From NCBI RefSeq assembly GCF_014284125.1, contig NZ_JACOFX010000012.1, forward strand, positions 120,220 through 184,219: a stretch of DNA of 64,000 nt, read 5' to 3'. The stretch comes from Undibacterium umbellatum (GTDB lineage: Bacteria > Pseudomonadota > Gammaproteobacteria > Burkholderiales > Burkholderiaceae_D). Below, in pieces: positions 35,984-45,918 of this stretch (the first letter of the stretch is position 1; every line of letters starts with the position of its first letter). The notes beneath the pieces were generated by a model. It saw nothing but the letters and a program-made list of their open reading frames with translations, ran no database searches and was not told where the DNA came from. Position numbers and translations under genes: made by a program.

Positions 35984-36619
35984 CTAATTGTTCACGGTAA
36001 ATTCGACCTTGCTGGTACTGCCATTCTTGCCCGGAAAGTCTTTCAGGGCACTGTCCATCAGGTAAGGGATGTACAGCGAAATCTCAGGATTGAATTGTTC
36101 AGAACTTGCCTTGATATCAGCCAGTTTTTTATTCCCGTTCAATTCAGTAATGCGGATTTGCAACTGGTGCAAATAAGTGCTGCGCATGCTGATGTCTGAC
36201 CAGCCTCTGGGGTAAGCTGGCAGCCCCCAAAACGGTGAATAGTACATAGGATGACGTCGATAAATACCGCGATTGAAATGCAGGCCCCAATAAGGGTCAT
36301 AGATGCCAGGTTGCCAGAATGGTGAATACTGGATTTCCCTCAAGGTCGTTGCATACTGCACTTCAACTTTCAATACAGGTGTTGCGCCTGGCATTACTTC
36401 CTTGAATCCCAGGTTTTGCAAACGGCTGCGCAGCAAATCTTCATATAATTTATGCTCGGGATTATTCTCCTGACCCGGAGCACGCTCAAAAATAAAGGAT
36501 TTATCCTGAGTGGCGGCCGGCCATTCATGGAATACGCTGACCTGACTGCTGAATGTCGTTGCGCAACCGCTCAACAGCAGGCTGCACGCCAAAGTAAAAA
36601 AGAGCATTAGTTTTTTCAT
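35984..36619 (-). CDS. DUF4136 family lipoprotein
   Basis: Secreted lipoprotein of 211 residues. The signal peptide MKKLMLFFTLACSLLLSGCA contains the lipobox LSGC, so Cys is the lipidated residue. The DUF4136-like body includes the short SFIFERA strand, an ATPVLKVEVQYAT strand, and an aromatic Tyr/Trp/Pro-rich loop (FWQPGIYDPYWGLHFNRG). ATG 36619 with AGGGG upstream is chosen over a TTG at 36625. Function unknown; probably envelope-associated. Confidence 0.88.
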   Translation of the reverse strand: MKKLMLFFTLACSLLLSGCATTFSSQVSVFHEWPAATQDKSFIFERAPGQENNPEHKLYEDLLRSRLQNLGFKEVMPGATPVLKVEVQYATTLREIQYSPFWQPGIYDPYWGLHFNRGIYRRHPMYYSPFWGLPAYPRGWSDISMRSTYLHQLQIRITELNGNKKLADIKASSEQFNPEISLYIPYLMDSALKDFPGKNGSTSKVEFTVNN

Positions 36620-36977
36620 GTTCAACCCCTTGATGCCTAACTTGGTGATACGTATATCATATGCCTTATTGCGTAGTATTGTTGCTTCTACTGTAACGTG
36701 TTGTAACGATCTTGTGTTTGTCTGTGTGTCTGTATCTGCAGCAGATGAATTGCCGAATTCAGAAGTGGCCTGCTACAGGCTAAAGAAATTCTTTGGTTTG
36801 CTTAGCTTAGTCAGGATTTGTGAGCATAAATTCCACAATTTCACCAAACTTTCTGCGCTAATTGGAGTCTATTCAGGCTACTTTTATACCTGTAATGGCT
36901 CAGCTTGGTAAAATGGCGGTCTTTGCAGGGTTCATAAGACTTTGTCATTCAACTTACTTTCGCGAGATATTCCATCC
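36620..36977. promoter_or_regulatory. 358-base divergent promoter region of DUF4136 gene and pepN
   Basis: No convincing gene. A candidate pepN promoter reads TTGGAG (36862-36867), 17-base spacer, TATACC (36885-36890). Upstream, TTGTG at 36818-36822 and CACAA at 36834-36838 form a spaced inverted pair that could be a regulator site. A 97-codon frame on the plus strand (36618-36911) has no ribosome site or protein-like composition. Confidence 0.35.
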
Positions 36978-39656
36978 ATGCGTAACGATACTGCCAGCAA
37001 GCCAGAAACAATTTTCCGTAAAGACTATATAGCCCCAGGGTTTTGGGTGGACACAGTAGAAATGGGTTTCGACCTTGATCTAAGTGCCACCCATGTAGCA
37101 ACCCGCATGACTATGCGCCGCAATCATGATAGCAGCGAAAAAGACCTGGTCTTGTTTGGTGAATCCCTGAAATTGCTACAACTGCGCATGAATGGCGTGA
37201 ACTTGAAGAAGTCTGCCTACAAGATAGAAGGAGAGACCCTGCGCATTGCCAATGCTCCGGACGAAGTAACACTGGAAATTGAAACACGGATCAATCCACT
37301 CAAAAATACGTCCTTGTCCGGTCTATATGCGTCCAACGGCAATTTCATTACCCAATGCGAGGCAGAGGGCTTTCGCAAGATCACCTGGTTCCCGGATCGC
37401 CCTGATGTCATGGCGAAATATACCGTCATGCTGCGTGCCGACAAGAAAAAATTTCCTGTTCTGCTCAGCAATGGCAACCTGATCGAGGAAGGCGACTTGG
37501 GCGATGGCCGCCATTTCGCCAAGTGGGAAGACCCGTTCAAAAAACCTTCCTACTTGTTCGCCCTGGTTGCTGGCAAACTGGTATGCCAGGAAGAAAATTA
37601 CAAACTCAAATCTGGTCGCGAAGTCTTGCTGCAAGTTTGGGTGGAAGATGGCAATCTGGATAAGACCCAGCACGCTATGGATTCCTTGAAGAACAGTATA
37701 CGCTGGGATGAAGAACGCTTCGGTCTGGAGCTCGATCTCGACCGCTTCATGATCGTTGCCACTGGCGACTTCAATATGGGCGCGATGGAAAACAAGGGTT
37801 TGAATATTTTCAATACCAAATACGTGCTAGCTAATCCAAGCATCGCTACTGACGTTGATTATGCAGGCATAGAATCTGTCGTAGGCCATGAATACTTCCA
37901 TAACTGGACAGGTAACCGCGTCACTTGCCGCGACTGGTTCCAGTTGTCCTTGAAAGAGGGTCTGACTGTTTTCCGTGACCAGGAATTTTCTGCCGACCTG
38001 GTTGGTACAGCCACAGGCCGCGCTGTCAAGCGCATAGAAGATGTACGTCTGCTGCGCCAGGTACAGTTCTCTGAAGATGCAGGCCCTATGGCTCATCCTG
38101 TACGCCCTGATTCTTTTGTAGAAATCAATAACTTCTACACCGTCACGATTTACGAAAAAGGTTCAGAAGTCGTACGCATGTATTACACCTTGCTGGGCCA
38201 TGACGGCTTCCGCAAAGGTATGGATTTGTATTTCGAACGTCATGATGGCCAGGCTGTTGAATGCGATGACTTCCGCGCTGCGATGGCAGATTCCAGTGGC
38301 CGTGACCTGACACAGTTTGAGCGCTGGTATAGCCAGGCAGGTACGCCTCGCGTTAAAGTTGATGCAATTTATGATGCAGAAGCACAGACTTATTCCATCA
38401 CTCTGAGCCAGTCTTGCCCGGCTACACCAGGTCAGACAGAAAAACTGCCTTTCCACATCCCGGTTGCCATGGGCTTGCTGGGTGCAGATGGTAAAGATAT
38501 TCCTTTGCATAGCGTTGCGTACGAAGCACAGGCTGGTGCGACCAGTTTGGTGCTGGAATTGACAGAAGCAAGTCAGACTTTTGTCTTTACTGGTGTTTCC
38601 AGTAAACCAGTACCGTCCCTGTTGCGTAATTTCTCTGCACCAGTCGTGCTGGAGATAGATTACAGCGATGAAGAACTGGGCCTCTTGCTGGCGAATGACA
38701 GCGACCCGTTTAACCGTTGGGAAGCTGGCCAGCGCCTGGCCACCCGCCGCCTGGTCAAACTCACGACGGCTGTGCAGCAAGGTGAAGAACTGAGCCTGGA
38801 CGGAATGTTCATCGAAGCTCTGCGCGCTACCCTGAATGACGCCAGCCTTGACCCGGCTTTCCGTGAACTGGTGCTGACTCTGCCTTCTGAAGCCATGATC
38901 GCTGAAGAATTCAAGGTCGTTGATCCGCAAGCTATCCATACAGCACGTCAGTTTGCCCGCGCCACCATCACAGAACATCTGCGCGCCGATTTGTTGAGTG
39001 CTTACGAAGGCCACCTGACGCCAGGAAAATACAGCCCGGATGCACAATCGATGGCAAAACGTGGTTTGAAAAACCTGGCACTGTCTTATCTGCTCGAATG
39101 GTCGGATGAATCCACTTTCGAGCTGGCGAAAACCCAGTTTGACGATGCAGAAAATATGACTGATCGCCTGGCAGCGCTGACAGCCCTGACCAATTTCAGT
39201 GGGACCGACAAGCAAGCCAAATCGGCAGCCAAGTCCTTGAAAGCTTTCTATAAAGATTTCAAGAAAGAAGCGCTGGTCATCGACAAATGGTTTATGTTGC
39301 AGGCAACTGCACGTACCACTGATGTCGCTAAGATACGTGATCTGATGGAGCACCCAGCCTTCACTTTGAATAATCCCAACCGTGCGCGCAGTTTGACATT
39401 TGCTTTCTGTAATGCCAATCCGTCTCGCTTCCATGCCGTTGATGGCAGTGGTTATGCATTGTGGGCAGAACTGGTGATTGCTCTGAACAAGCTTAACCCA
39501 CAAGTTGCAGCACGTCTGGCGCGCAGCATGGACCGCTGGAAAAAATATCCTGAAAGCCTGCAAGTACACATGAAGGCAGCTTTGCAAAAAGTGGCTGATA
39601 CCAAGAAGCTGTCGAAAGATGTGCTGGAAGTGGTCAGCAAAGCTTTGGCCTCCTGA
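36978..39656 (+). CDS. pepN: Aminopeptidase N (M1 family zinc metallopeptidase)
   Basis: Cytoplasmic aminopeptidase of 892 residues from ATG 36978 (MRNDTASKPETIFRKDY). Exopeptidase motif GAMENKG is at about residue 268; the zinc site HEYFHNW with the downstream Glu of SLKEG follows near residue 304 (HExxH-x18-E). The proton donor Tyr is in FYTVTIYEKGSEVVRMYY. The C-terminal helical DUF3458-type domains are complete. The in-frame TTG at 36942 is rejected because family members start close to the RKDY stretch. Housekeeping gene followed by fbp. Confidence 0.97.
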   Translation: MRNDTASKPETIFRKDYIAPGFWVDTVEMGFDLDLSATHVATRMTMRRNHDSSEKDLVLFGESLKLLQLRMNGVNLKKSAYKIEGETLRIANAPDEVTLEIETRINPLKNTSLSGLYASNGNFITQCEAEGFRKITWFPDRPDVMAKYTVMLRADKKKFPVLLSNGNLIEEGDLGDGRHFAKWEDPFKKPSYLFALVAGKLVCQEENYKLKSGREVLLQVWVEDGNLDKTQHAMDSLKNSIRWDEERFGLELDLDRFMIVATGDFNMGAMENKGLNIFNTKYVLANPSIATDVDYAGIESVVGHEYFHNWTGNRVTCRDWFQLSLKEGLTVFRDQEFSADLVGTATGRAVKRIEDVRLLRQVQFSEDAGPMAHPVRPDSFVEINNFYTVTIYEKGSEVVRMYYTLLGHDGFRKGMDLYFERHDGQAVECDDFRAAMADSSGRDLTQFERWYSQAGTPRVKVDAIYDAEAQTYSITLSQSCPATPGQTEKLPFHIPVAMGLLGADGKDIPLHSVAYEAQAGATSLVLELTEASQTFVFTGVSSKPVPSLLRNFSAPVVLEIDYSDEELGLLLANDSDPFNRWEAGQRLATRRLVKLTTAVQQGEELSLDGMFIEALRATLNDASLDPAFRELVLTLPSEAMIAEEFKVVDPQAIHTARQFARATITEHLRADLLSAYEGHLTPGKYSPDAQSMAKRGLKNLALSYLLEWSDESTFELAKTQFDDAENMTDRLAALTALTNFSGTDKQAKSAAKSLKAFYKDFKKEALVIDKWFMLQATARTTDVAKIRDLMEHPAFTLNNPNRARSLTFAFCNANPSRFHAVDGSGYALWAELVIALNKLNPQVAARLARSMDRWKKYPESLQVHMKAALQKVADTKKLSKDVLEVVSKALAS

Positions 39657-39699
39657 ACTAACAATTGACAAGAATTACTGAAGAAATCGAGAGATCAAC

Positions 39700-40701
39700 A
39701 TGAAACGTGTAAGCCTGACCCAGTATCTGGTCGAAGAGCAGCGCCTGAATAATTCGATACCGGCAGAACTACGCCTGCTGATCGAAGTCGTCGCACGTGC
39801 GTGCAAGACCATCAGCCATGCAGTAGGCAAGGGTGCATTAGGTGAAGTGCTGGGCACAGCCGGTAGCGAAAACATCCAGGGCGAAGTGCAAAAGAAACTC
39901 GACATCCTGTCGAATGAAATCCTGCTTGAAGCCAATGAATGGGGCGGCCATCTGGCAGCCATGGCATCGGAAGAAATGGAAAGCATCCATCCGATACCTA
40001 ATCGCTACCCGCAGGGTGAATACATGCTCTTGTTTGATCCACTCGATGGTTCCAGCAATATCGACGTGAATGTTTCCATCGGTACCATCTTCTCGGTATT
40101 GAAAGCACCAGATGGCATGGGCAAACCAACCGAGCAAGACTTCCTGCAGCCCGGCAGCAAGCAGGTCGCCGCTGGTTATGCGGTGTATGGCCCGCAAACA
40201 GTTTTGGTGCTGACGACAGGCAACGGCGTCAATTGCTTTACTCTTGACCGCGAAATGGGTTCCTGGGTACTGACACAACGCAATATGCAAATCCCGACAG
40301 ACACCAAAGAGTTCGCCATCAACGCATCGAATACCCGTCACTGGCATCCACCAGTCACGCGCTATGTCGATGAAATGCTGGCAGGCAGTACTGGCCCACG
40401 TGGCAAGGAATTCAACATGCGCTGGATCGCCTCCATGGTCGCTGACGTCCACCGCATCCTGAACCGTGGCGGCATCTTCATGTACCCGGCTGACAAGCGC
40501 GAACCAGATAAGGCCGGCAAGCTACGCCTGATGTACGAAGCCAATCCCATGTCCTTCATCGTAGAACAGGCTGGCGGCGCGTCGACTGATGGCAAGCAAC
40601 GTATGCTGGATATCCAGCCAGAAAAACTGCACCAGCGTGTAGCGGTGTTCCTGGGTTCTAAAAATGAAGTGGAAAGAGTGACGCAATACCATCAGGAATG
40701 A
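39700..40701 (+). CDS. fbp: Fructose-1,6-bisphosphatase class I
   Basis: Gluconeogenic phosphatase, 333 residues. Motifs typical of class [14 protein letters not shown], the metal site [25 protein letters not shown] (about residues 108-133), and the substrate region [15 protein letters not shown] and [17 protein letters not shown]. Starts 43 bases after pepN, likely with its own or shared transcription, and ends in a strong terminator. With Pgi it lets Entner-Doudoroff triose phosphates recycle to glucose-6-phosphate. Confidence 0.97.
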   Translation: MKRVSLTQYLVEEQRLNNSIPAELRLLIEVVARACKTISHAVGKGALGEVLGTAGSENIQGEVQKKLDILSNEILLEANEWGGHLAAMASEEMESIHPIPNRYPQGEYMLLFDPLDGSSNIDVNVSIGTIFSVLKAPDGMGKPTEQDFLQPGSKQVAAGYAVYGPQTVLVLTTGNGVNCFTLDREMGSWVLTQRNMQIPTDTKEFAINASNTRHWHPPVTRYVDEMLAGSTGPRGKEFNMRWIASMVADVHRILNRGGIFMYPADKREPDKAGKLRLMYEANPMSFIVEQAGGASTDGKQRMLDIQPEKLHQRVAVFLGSKNEVERVTQYHQE

Positions 40702-40718
40702 TGGAGTCATGATCCATA

Positions 40719-40750
40719 AAAACGCGAAGTGTGAGCTTCGCGTTTTTTTA
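40719..40750 (+). terminator. Rho-independent terminator of fbp
   Basis: ACGCGAAG (40722-40729), 6-base loop, CTTCGCGT (40736-40743), then a run of seven Ts. A strong, textbook structure 18 bases after the fbp stop. Confidence 0.92.
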
Positions 40751-40783
40751 TGGCTGATCGTGATTTGAGTAAAGACCTCTCAA

Positions 40784-40886
40784 CACAGAGGCACGGAGAC
40801 ACAGAGAGGCACAGAGAAAAACAAACTCCTTTTTATAAAGTATTTAGATTTTCTCCTGCTTTTCTCTGTGTCTCCGTGCCTCTGTG
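40784..40886. repeat. Long intergenic inverted repeat (24-bp arms)
   Basis: Perfect 24-bp arms at 40784-40807 and 40863-40886, beginning CACAGAGGCACGGAGACACA, around a 55-base A+T-rich loop. An alternative inner pairing, CACAGAGAAAA (40810-40820) with TTTTCTCTGTG (40860-40870), is also perfect. Arms contain internal CACAGAG tandem units. This reads as a dispersed intergenic repeat rather than a terminator, since a complete terminator already precedes it. Confidence 0.85.
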
Positions 40887-41008
40887 GTGCGCTTTTTGGC
40901 CTGATATCTAAAACGACCTAATTGTTAATAAATTCAATATTTGACATATGGTAGCCTCAAGCGCATGCTGATATAACATTTTCATTTATCGCCAGCCTGG
41001 AGTCAGAT

Positions 41009-42886
41009 ATGCCCGTATACCGTTCCCGTACCACCACCCATGGCCGCAATATGGCCGGTGCCCGCGCTCTGTGGCGTGCGACTGGCATGAAAGATGGCGA
41101 TTTCGATAAGCCTATCGTCGCCGTCGTCAATTCCTTTACACAGTTTGTGCCTGGTCATGTACATTTGAAAGACCTGGGCCAGATGGTGGCGCGTGAGATT
41201 GAAGCGGCTGGCGGCGTTGCAAAAGAATTTAATACGATAGCCGTGGATGACGGTATCGCCATGGGCCATGGCGGTATGTTGTATTCGCTGCCTTCACGCG
41301 AACTGATTGCTGACTCGGTCGAGTACATGGTCAATGCCCACTGCGCTGATGCCATGGTCTGTATCTCCAACTGCGACAAGATCACGCCTGGTATGCTGAT
41401 GGCGGCCATGCGTTTGAATATCCCTGTCGTGTTTGTCTCTGGCGGCCCGATGGAAGCGGGCAAGGTGTTGGAGACTTTGCATCCCAAGCAGACTGGCGAA
41501 CAAAGGATCATGAAGATTGATCTGGTCGATGCCATGATCAAGGCCGGTGACAGCAATGTGTCGGATGAAGAGATTGGCCGTATAGAACGTTCTGCCTGTC
41601 CTACCTGTGGTTCATGTTCTGGCATGTTCACAGCAAACTCAATGAACTGCCTGACCGAAGCACTGGGCCTGTCTTTGCCGGGCAATGGCACGATTTTGGC
41701 GACGCATGCAGACCGCAAGGAATTATTCCTGCGCGCTGGTCGTTTGGTTGTTGAGTTGGCAAAGCGCCATTATGAGCAAGATGATTATTCCATCCTGCCG
41801 CGCTCAATCGCCAACAAGGCGACCTTTGAAAATGCCATGGCGCTGGATGTGTCCATGGGTGGTTCTACCAATACCGTATTGCATTTGCTGGCAGCAGCGC
41901 ATGAAGCGGGCGTAGATTTCAAGATGGCAGATATTGACCGCATCTCTCGCAAAGTACCCTGTCTGTGCAAGGTTGCGCCGATGACTGATAAATACCATAT
42001 CGAAGATGTACATCGCGCCGGCGGCATCATCTCTATCCTGGGGGAACTGGCACGCGCTGGCTTGCTCGATACTACACGCCCCACCGTGCATAGCCCGACC
42101 ATGGCAGACGCGATTGCACAAAACGATATCGCCGTGACTGACAATGCTGCGGTACACAAATTATTCAGTGCCGCTCCAGGCGGTGTGCCTACGCAGACTG
42201 CATTCTCACAAGACAAGCGCTTTGACAGTCTTGATATTGACCGCGAAGCTGGCTGCATACGCGACAAGGCACATGCCTATTCGCAGGATGGCGGCCTGGC
42301 GGTCTTGTATGGCAACCTGGCAGAAAAAGGCTGTATCGTCAAAACTGCTGGCGTCGATGAAAGCATTTTGAAATTCACTGGCAAGGCCCGTGTGTTTGAA
42401 AGCCAGGACTCTGCGGTCGAAGCCATCCTTGGTGATACCGTGCATGAAGGCGATGTCGTCATCATCCGGTATGAAGGTCCCAAAGGTGGTCCCGGCATGC
42501 AGGAAATGCTGTATCCAACTTCGTATATCAAATCCAAGGGCCTGGGAAAAGCTTGCGCGCTGTTCACTGATGGTCGTTTCTCTGGCGGTTCTTCCGGGCT
42601 GGTGATAGGGCATGCCTCGCCAGAAGCAGCAGAGGGAGGAGCTATTGGCTTGGTGGAAGAGGGGGACATCATAGAAATCGATATTCCTGCTCGTACGATC
42701 AATCTCAAAGTCAGCGATAGCGATCTGATGCAGCGTCGTGCGGCAATGGAAGCGCGCGGTCCACAAGCCTGGCAGCCGGTAGATCGTGAACGCTATGTCT
42801 CGCAAGCCTTGCAGGCTTATGCTGCTTTGGCAACTTCGGCTGATCGCGGCGCGGTGCGGGATATTACACAGTTGCAGCGTAAATAA
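41009..42886 (+). CDS. ilvD: Dihydroxy-acid dehydratase
   Basis: Third enzyme of branched-chain amino acid synthesis, an iron-sulfur dehydratase of 625 residues. Cluster-ligand regions [12 protein letters not shown] and [18 protein letters not shown] are intact; [14 protein letters not shown] and the C-terminal [15 protein letters not shown] complete the family pattern. A GGAG site lies just before ATG 41009. Related to Edd later in this window, but the substrate-binding residues and length fit IlvD. Followed by a terminator. Confidence 0.97.
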   Translation: MPVYRSRTTTHGRNMAGARALWRATGMKDGDFDKPIVAVVNSFTQFVPGHVHLKDLGQMVAREIEAAGGVAKEFNTIAVDDGIAMGHGGMLYSLPSRELIADSVEYMVNAHCADAMVCISNCDKITPGMLMAAMRLNIPVVFVSGGPMEAGKVLETLHPKQTGEQRIMKIDLVDAMIKAGDSNVSDEEIGRIERSACPTCGSCSGMFTANSMNCLTEALGLSLPGNGTILATHADRKELFLRAGRLVVELAKRHYEQDDYSILPRSIANKATFENAMALDVSMGGSTNTVLHLLAAAHEAGVDFKMADIDRISRKVPCLCKVAPMTDKYHIEDVHRAGGIISILGELARAGLLDTTRPTVHSPTMADAIAQNDIAVTDNAAVHKLFSAAPGGVPTQTAFSQDKRFDSLDIDREAGCIRDKAHAYSQDGGLAVLYGNLAEKGCIVKTAGVDESILKFTGKARVFESQDSAVEAILGDTVHEGDVVIIRYEGPKGGPGMQEMLYPTSYIKSKGLGKACALFTDGRFSGGSSGLVIGHASPEAAEGGAIGLVEEGDIIEIDIPARTINLKVSDSDLMQRRAAMEARGPQAWQPVDRERYVSQALQAYAALATSADRGAVRDITQLQRK

Positions 42887-42923
42887 TGCTTTAAAGTGAG
42901 CAGTTTGCCTGCTTGTCAAGCTC

Positions 42924-42957
42924 AAAGGGCATCCTGGTTTGTACCGGTGCCCTTTTT
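42924..42957 (+). terminator. Rho-independent terminator of ilvD
   Basis: AAAGGGCA (42924-42931) pairs with TGCCCTTT (42948-42955) around a 16-base loop and runs into six Ts. It lies 38 bases after the ilvD stop. Confidence 0.88.
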
Positions 42958-43160
42958 TATTGGAGTAACCCTCTACTCTGTTCGCTACTTGCTTTTCGGT
43001 ATGCCGACCTTATATAGCTTTGATAAAGAATAAAACGATCGTTCACTGTAACAGGTGGGAAATGCGCGCCTCGTTTATACTCTAGTCTGGGCCGACAATT
43101 GTTATTGTCATTTGGCCATGATCATAAGTTTTATCCAGAATAAGAATCCGCGAGAACTGT

Positions 43161-43793
43161 ATGTCTAGCAATGACCAGCCTGTCAACTCAAGCGAACAGG
43201 CTTTGGAATATGTTGATTCCTGTAACCTGCCCACAAGTTGGGCAACCTTCCGTATGCATGCCTTTGTAGAAACGGCAACAGGCAAAGAGCATATCGCCCT
43301 GACTCTTGGTGATGTGGCTGATGGCCAACCCGTGCTTGCGCGCATACACTCAGAATGCCTGACCGGTGACGCCTTGTTTAGCAAGCGCTGTGACTGCGGC
43401 CCGCAACTTGAACTGGCCTTGCAAAAAATCTCCCAGGAAGGGCGCGGTGCTTTACTTTATTTGCGCCAGGAGGGACGTGGCATAGGTTTGCTCAACAAGG
43501 TGCGTGCCTATCATCTGCAAGACGAAGGTGCAGACACAGTAGAAGCAAACCAAAAGCTTGGCTTCGCTGCCGACCTGCGCGACTATAGTCTGTGTGATCC
43601 TATGCTCAAGCATCTTGGGATAGAATCTGTGCGCCTGATGACCAATAATCCACGCAAGATTTCAGCGATGGAAGGCATGAATGTCAGAGTGCAGGAGCAC
43701 GTACCCCTGATCGTCAAACGCAATCCCTATAATGAGCGCTACCTGAGTACCAAGGCGACCAAGCTCGGGCATTTGATACAGCCAGATTTGTAG
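43161..43793 (+). CDS. ribA: GTP cyclohydrolase II
   Basis: First step of riboflavin synthesis from GTP. The 210 residues form the stand-alone RibA type. Zinc ligands are visible in [15 protein letters not shown] (Cys-x10-Cys-x-Cys); the catalytic stretch [20 protein letters not shown] and the C-terminal [12 protein letters not shown] are typical. The upstream 273-base gap holds the ilvD terminator and a short AACGATCGTT palindrome (43034-43043); I see no FMN-riboswitch-like structure. Confidence 0.97.
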   Translation: MSSNDQPVNSSEQALEYVDSCNLPTSWATFRMHAFVETATGKEHIALTLGDVADGQPVLARIHSECLTGDALFSKRCDCGPQLELALQKISQEGRGALLYLRQEGRGIGLLNKVRAYHLQDEGADTVEANQKLGFAADLRDYSLCDPMLKHLGIESVRLMTNNPRKISAMEGMNVRVQEHVPLIVKRNPYNERYLSTKATKLGHLIQPDL

Positions 43794-43816
43794 AAGTTTG
43801 CAAGCGACAGGTGAGC

Positions 43817-44659
43817 TTATACCTCAACCGCTTCTTGCAACTTCTCAAATTCTATTGCTGCTTCGGCCAGGACTTCGTTGAGCAAGGCCTGGTCCAGACC
43901 AAGGCTTTCCCATGATTGCCCGGTGATTTCTGGCGGTGCCAGGTCAGGCGTGGTTGTCACACCCAGTGCGTGGGCTATGCCATCTGCGACATGAATTATC
44001 GTTGCCAGAAAGCCCAGCCCTGGTTTTTCAGGATGATGATGGCCAGAAATGGCCTTAACCATGACTTCTGAGAAATTCCACTGTACGGCCAGTGTTTCGC
44101 CAACGAGGGCATGATCAATTCCCAATATCTGTTTTTCGGTTTCATATTGCGTCGTTTGCAGTTCCAAGCGCTGCGCCAGTACATGCTCGTAAGCCTCGGT
44201 ATAGCAGGTTGCCAAAACGAGTGCGCCTATGTCATGCAATAAGCCAGCCGTGAATGCCACATCGACGTTGAAATTGAGCCGGCGCGCCAATATGCGGGCT
44301 GCGATGGCGACTGCATTTGAATGCCGCCAGAATTCCTTATGGCTAAATCCCCGACAATTATTTTCAGGGAAACAGCCTGTCAATGCAGCAGTCATGACGA
44401 TTTGCCGTACTGTGCTCAAACCCAGCAATGAAATGGCCTGCTGCACTGTCGTCACCTTGATCATGGTGGAATAATAGGGTGAATTCGCATAGCGCAAGGT
44501 CTTCGCCGTCAGTGCCATATCATGGCTGACCTTTTGCGCCAGCTCCTGCATATTCAATTCTTCATCATCAATATTATTCAACAATTCCATCACGATGGCA
44601 GGCAAGGTAGGCAAATCCTGGACGCTGTCAATAATCTGGGCAAGAGAGATGGGATTCAT
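43817..44659 (-). CDS. HDOD domain protein
   Basis: Signalling-type protein of 280 residues with one HDOD domain, a catalytically inactive relative of HD-GYP/HD phosphohydrolases. Visible features: ALTAKTLRYANSPYYST, SLLGLSTVRQIVMTAAL, FWRHSNAVAIAARIL and HDIGALVLATCY, with VMVKAISGHHHPE further on. Such proteins often tune c-di-GMP, motility or stress responses. GGAG upstream supports ATG 44659. It is convergent with ribA with a 23-base gap. Confidence 0.88.
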   Translation of the reverse strand: MNPISLAQIIDSVQDLPTLPAIVMELLNNIDDEELNMQELAQKVSHDMALTAKTLRYANSPYYSTMIKVTTVQQAISLLGLSTVRQIVMTAALTGCFPENNCRGFSHKEFWRHSNAVAIAARILARRLNFNVDVAFTAGLLHDIGALVLATCYTEAYEHVLAQRLELQTTQYETEKQILGIDHALVGETLAVQWNFSEVMVKAISGHHHPEKPGLGFLATIIHVADGIAHALGVTTTPDLAPPEITGQSWESLGLDQALLNEVLAEAAIEFEKLQEAVEV

Positions 44660-44827
44660 TCAAAAGCTCCAACGATGAGATGTACACAGCTTGCCAGAAA
44701 TACCTCAGGCTGACTTGAATTTTCATTATCAGCGTACACTTGCAGCAACGAAGGACCAATATTTCTATGTGCTTATAGTTAAGCTAGCTTTAGAATCGCT
44801 TCCTTTGTTTTTCATTTGGCTCAATAA

Positions 44828-45697
44828 ATGCTTGATCTCTACACATCCAGGATTGCCAGGCTCAGTTATATAAGCCTGATTTGCGCTGCACTTTGCGCAT
44901 GCGGCAAACAGCAGATGGAAAGTAAACCAGAATCACCTTCATCAGTAACAGTTGCTGCTTCCAGCGTCGCCAGTACAACAGTAAGTAGTCAGCCTGTTGC
45001 GAATGCCGCAGACAATTTCATCACCAGTCTGCAGGCGAAAATGAAATCCTACGACGAGGCGGTTCTGCGCAAATGGATAGATGAATTCAATGCACAGCAA
45101 TTGAAGTCGCATGGAGTGACCGCAGCAGGGGAGGATTTGCCGCCATTGCACGCAGGCGTAGTGCAAATTGAATTCGAAGACCTGGGTGAGCATGTATTGC
45201 TGCAATTGCGCGAAGTGCTGACTGCGCATAGCGATGATATTGATGGTGGCCTGGATCAATTTCGGTCTGTCTTTTTCAATAAGAGCGACATGAAATTGTT
45301 GACGGATATCGCAACAAAAAGTCAGGCCATACCTGGCACCGGCATGCGCATTGCCATAGGTAGCCAACAAAGCTGTATGGGTGATAGCCCTGGTGAAGGC
45401 TATGCAATTTTTGACTTGAAACAAAATGGTAAAACCTATCTCAACGAAAAATTCCAGGATCAGGTGCAAAGCTTTGAAGTAAAGCCTGTCAAGACCGGCA
45501 CAATTCAATTATTGACGCGCAGTGAAACAGATTTGAAAGGCAAAGAAAAGGATATACAGCAATGTGAAATAGGCAGTTGGGTTGATGTGCTGGAAACGAC
45601 CTATACCATTAGCTGTGATACCAGGCTTGGTAAGTGCACATCGCAGAAAAAACAAAAAACTTATCCAGCTTGTAGTGCAGTGGGGGCCTGTGATTGA
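44828..45697 (+). CDS. Predicted lipoprotein of unknown function
   Basis: Unrecognised, 289 residues. The N-terminus (YISLICAALCACGK) is a signal peptide with an LCAC lipobox, so Cys is probably lipidated. A Ser/Thr/Val-rich low-complexity linker (about residues 35-60) leads to a globular part with EFEDLGEHVLLQLREVL and IAIGSQQSCMGDSPGEGYAIF. The C-terminal third has several Cys (QQCEIGSW, ISCDTRLGKC, YPACSAVGACD) that may form disulfides in the periplasm. Divergent from the HDOD gene; no ribosome site stands out. Confidence 0.6.
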   Translation: MLDLYTSRIARLSYISLICAALCACGKQQMESKPESPSSVTVAASSVASTTVSSQPVANAADNFITSLQAKMKSYDEAVLRKWIDEFNAQQLKSHGVTAAGEDLPPLHAGVVQIEFEDLGEHVLLQLREVLTAHSDDIDGGLDQFRSVFFNKSDMKLLTDIATKSQAIPGTGMRIAIGSQQSCMGDSPGEGYAIFDLKQNGKTYLNEKFQDQVQSFEVKPVKTGTIQLLTRSETDLKGKEKDIQQCEIGSWVDVLETTYTISCDTRLGKCTSQKKQKTYPACSAVGACD

Positions 45698-45807
45698 CGC
45701 ATCAGTCACAGGGAATATTCAAGCGTGAACAAGTACAGCACGAGGCGCGCCAGTTTTCCTGGATGCGTGGAGTGTGTCCTGAACTTACTTAAATTGTTAA
45801 ATATAAA

Positions 45808-45822
45808 TGAGAATGATTTGCA
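45808..45822. promoter_or_regulatory. Candidate Fur box
   Basis: TGAGAATGATTTGCA matches 11 of 14 informative positions of the 7-1-7 Fur consensus (TGATAAT-n-ATTATCA). It overlaps the -35 element of the predicted promoter of the siderophore receptor gene, the expected place for iron repression. Confidence 0.7.
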
Positions 45823-45846
45823 ATTACATTTTTATGTAAGTAGAAT
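45818..45846 (+). promoter_or_regulatory. Predicted sigma70 promoter of TonB receptor gene
   Basis: TTGCAA (45818-45823), 17-base spacer, TAGAAT (45841-45846). Transcription would start near 45853, about 65 bases before the ATG. The -35 overlaps the Fur box. Confidence 0.55.
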
Positions 45847-45918
45847 AAGCTGAAGTTTTTACTTCTAACGCTATCAGAGGCAATTCTCTGCATAGGCAGT
45901 CAATTTCCAGGCTTATTT

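Noticed and set aside
36618..36911. 97-codon frame in the pepN upstream region
   Set aside because: Starts inside the divergent gene start, no ribosome site, unlikely composition; the region is better read as promoter.
38163..39671. 502-codon open frame on the minus strand inside pepN
   Set aside because: It lies wholly antisense to a complete M1 peptidase, has a Cys/His/Gln-rich composition unlike real proteins, and no ribosome site; it is a codon-bias shadow.
40784..40886. Inverted repeat as a CRISPR or terminator
   Set aside because: Only one pair of arms, no spacers, and a full terminator already lies at 40719-40750.
43034..43043. AACGATCGTT palindrome upstream of ribA as an operator
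   Set aside because: Only 10 bp, common by chance, with no regulator nearby and no further symmetry.
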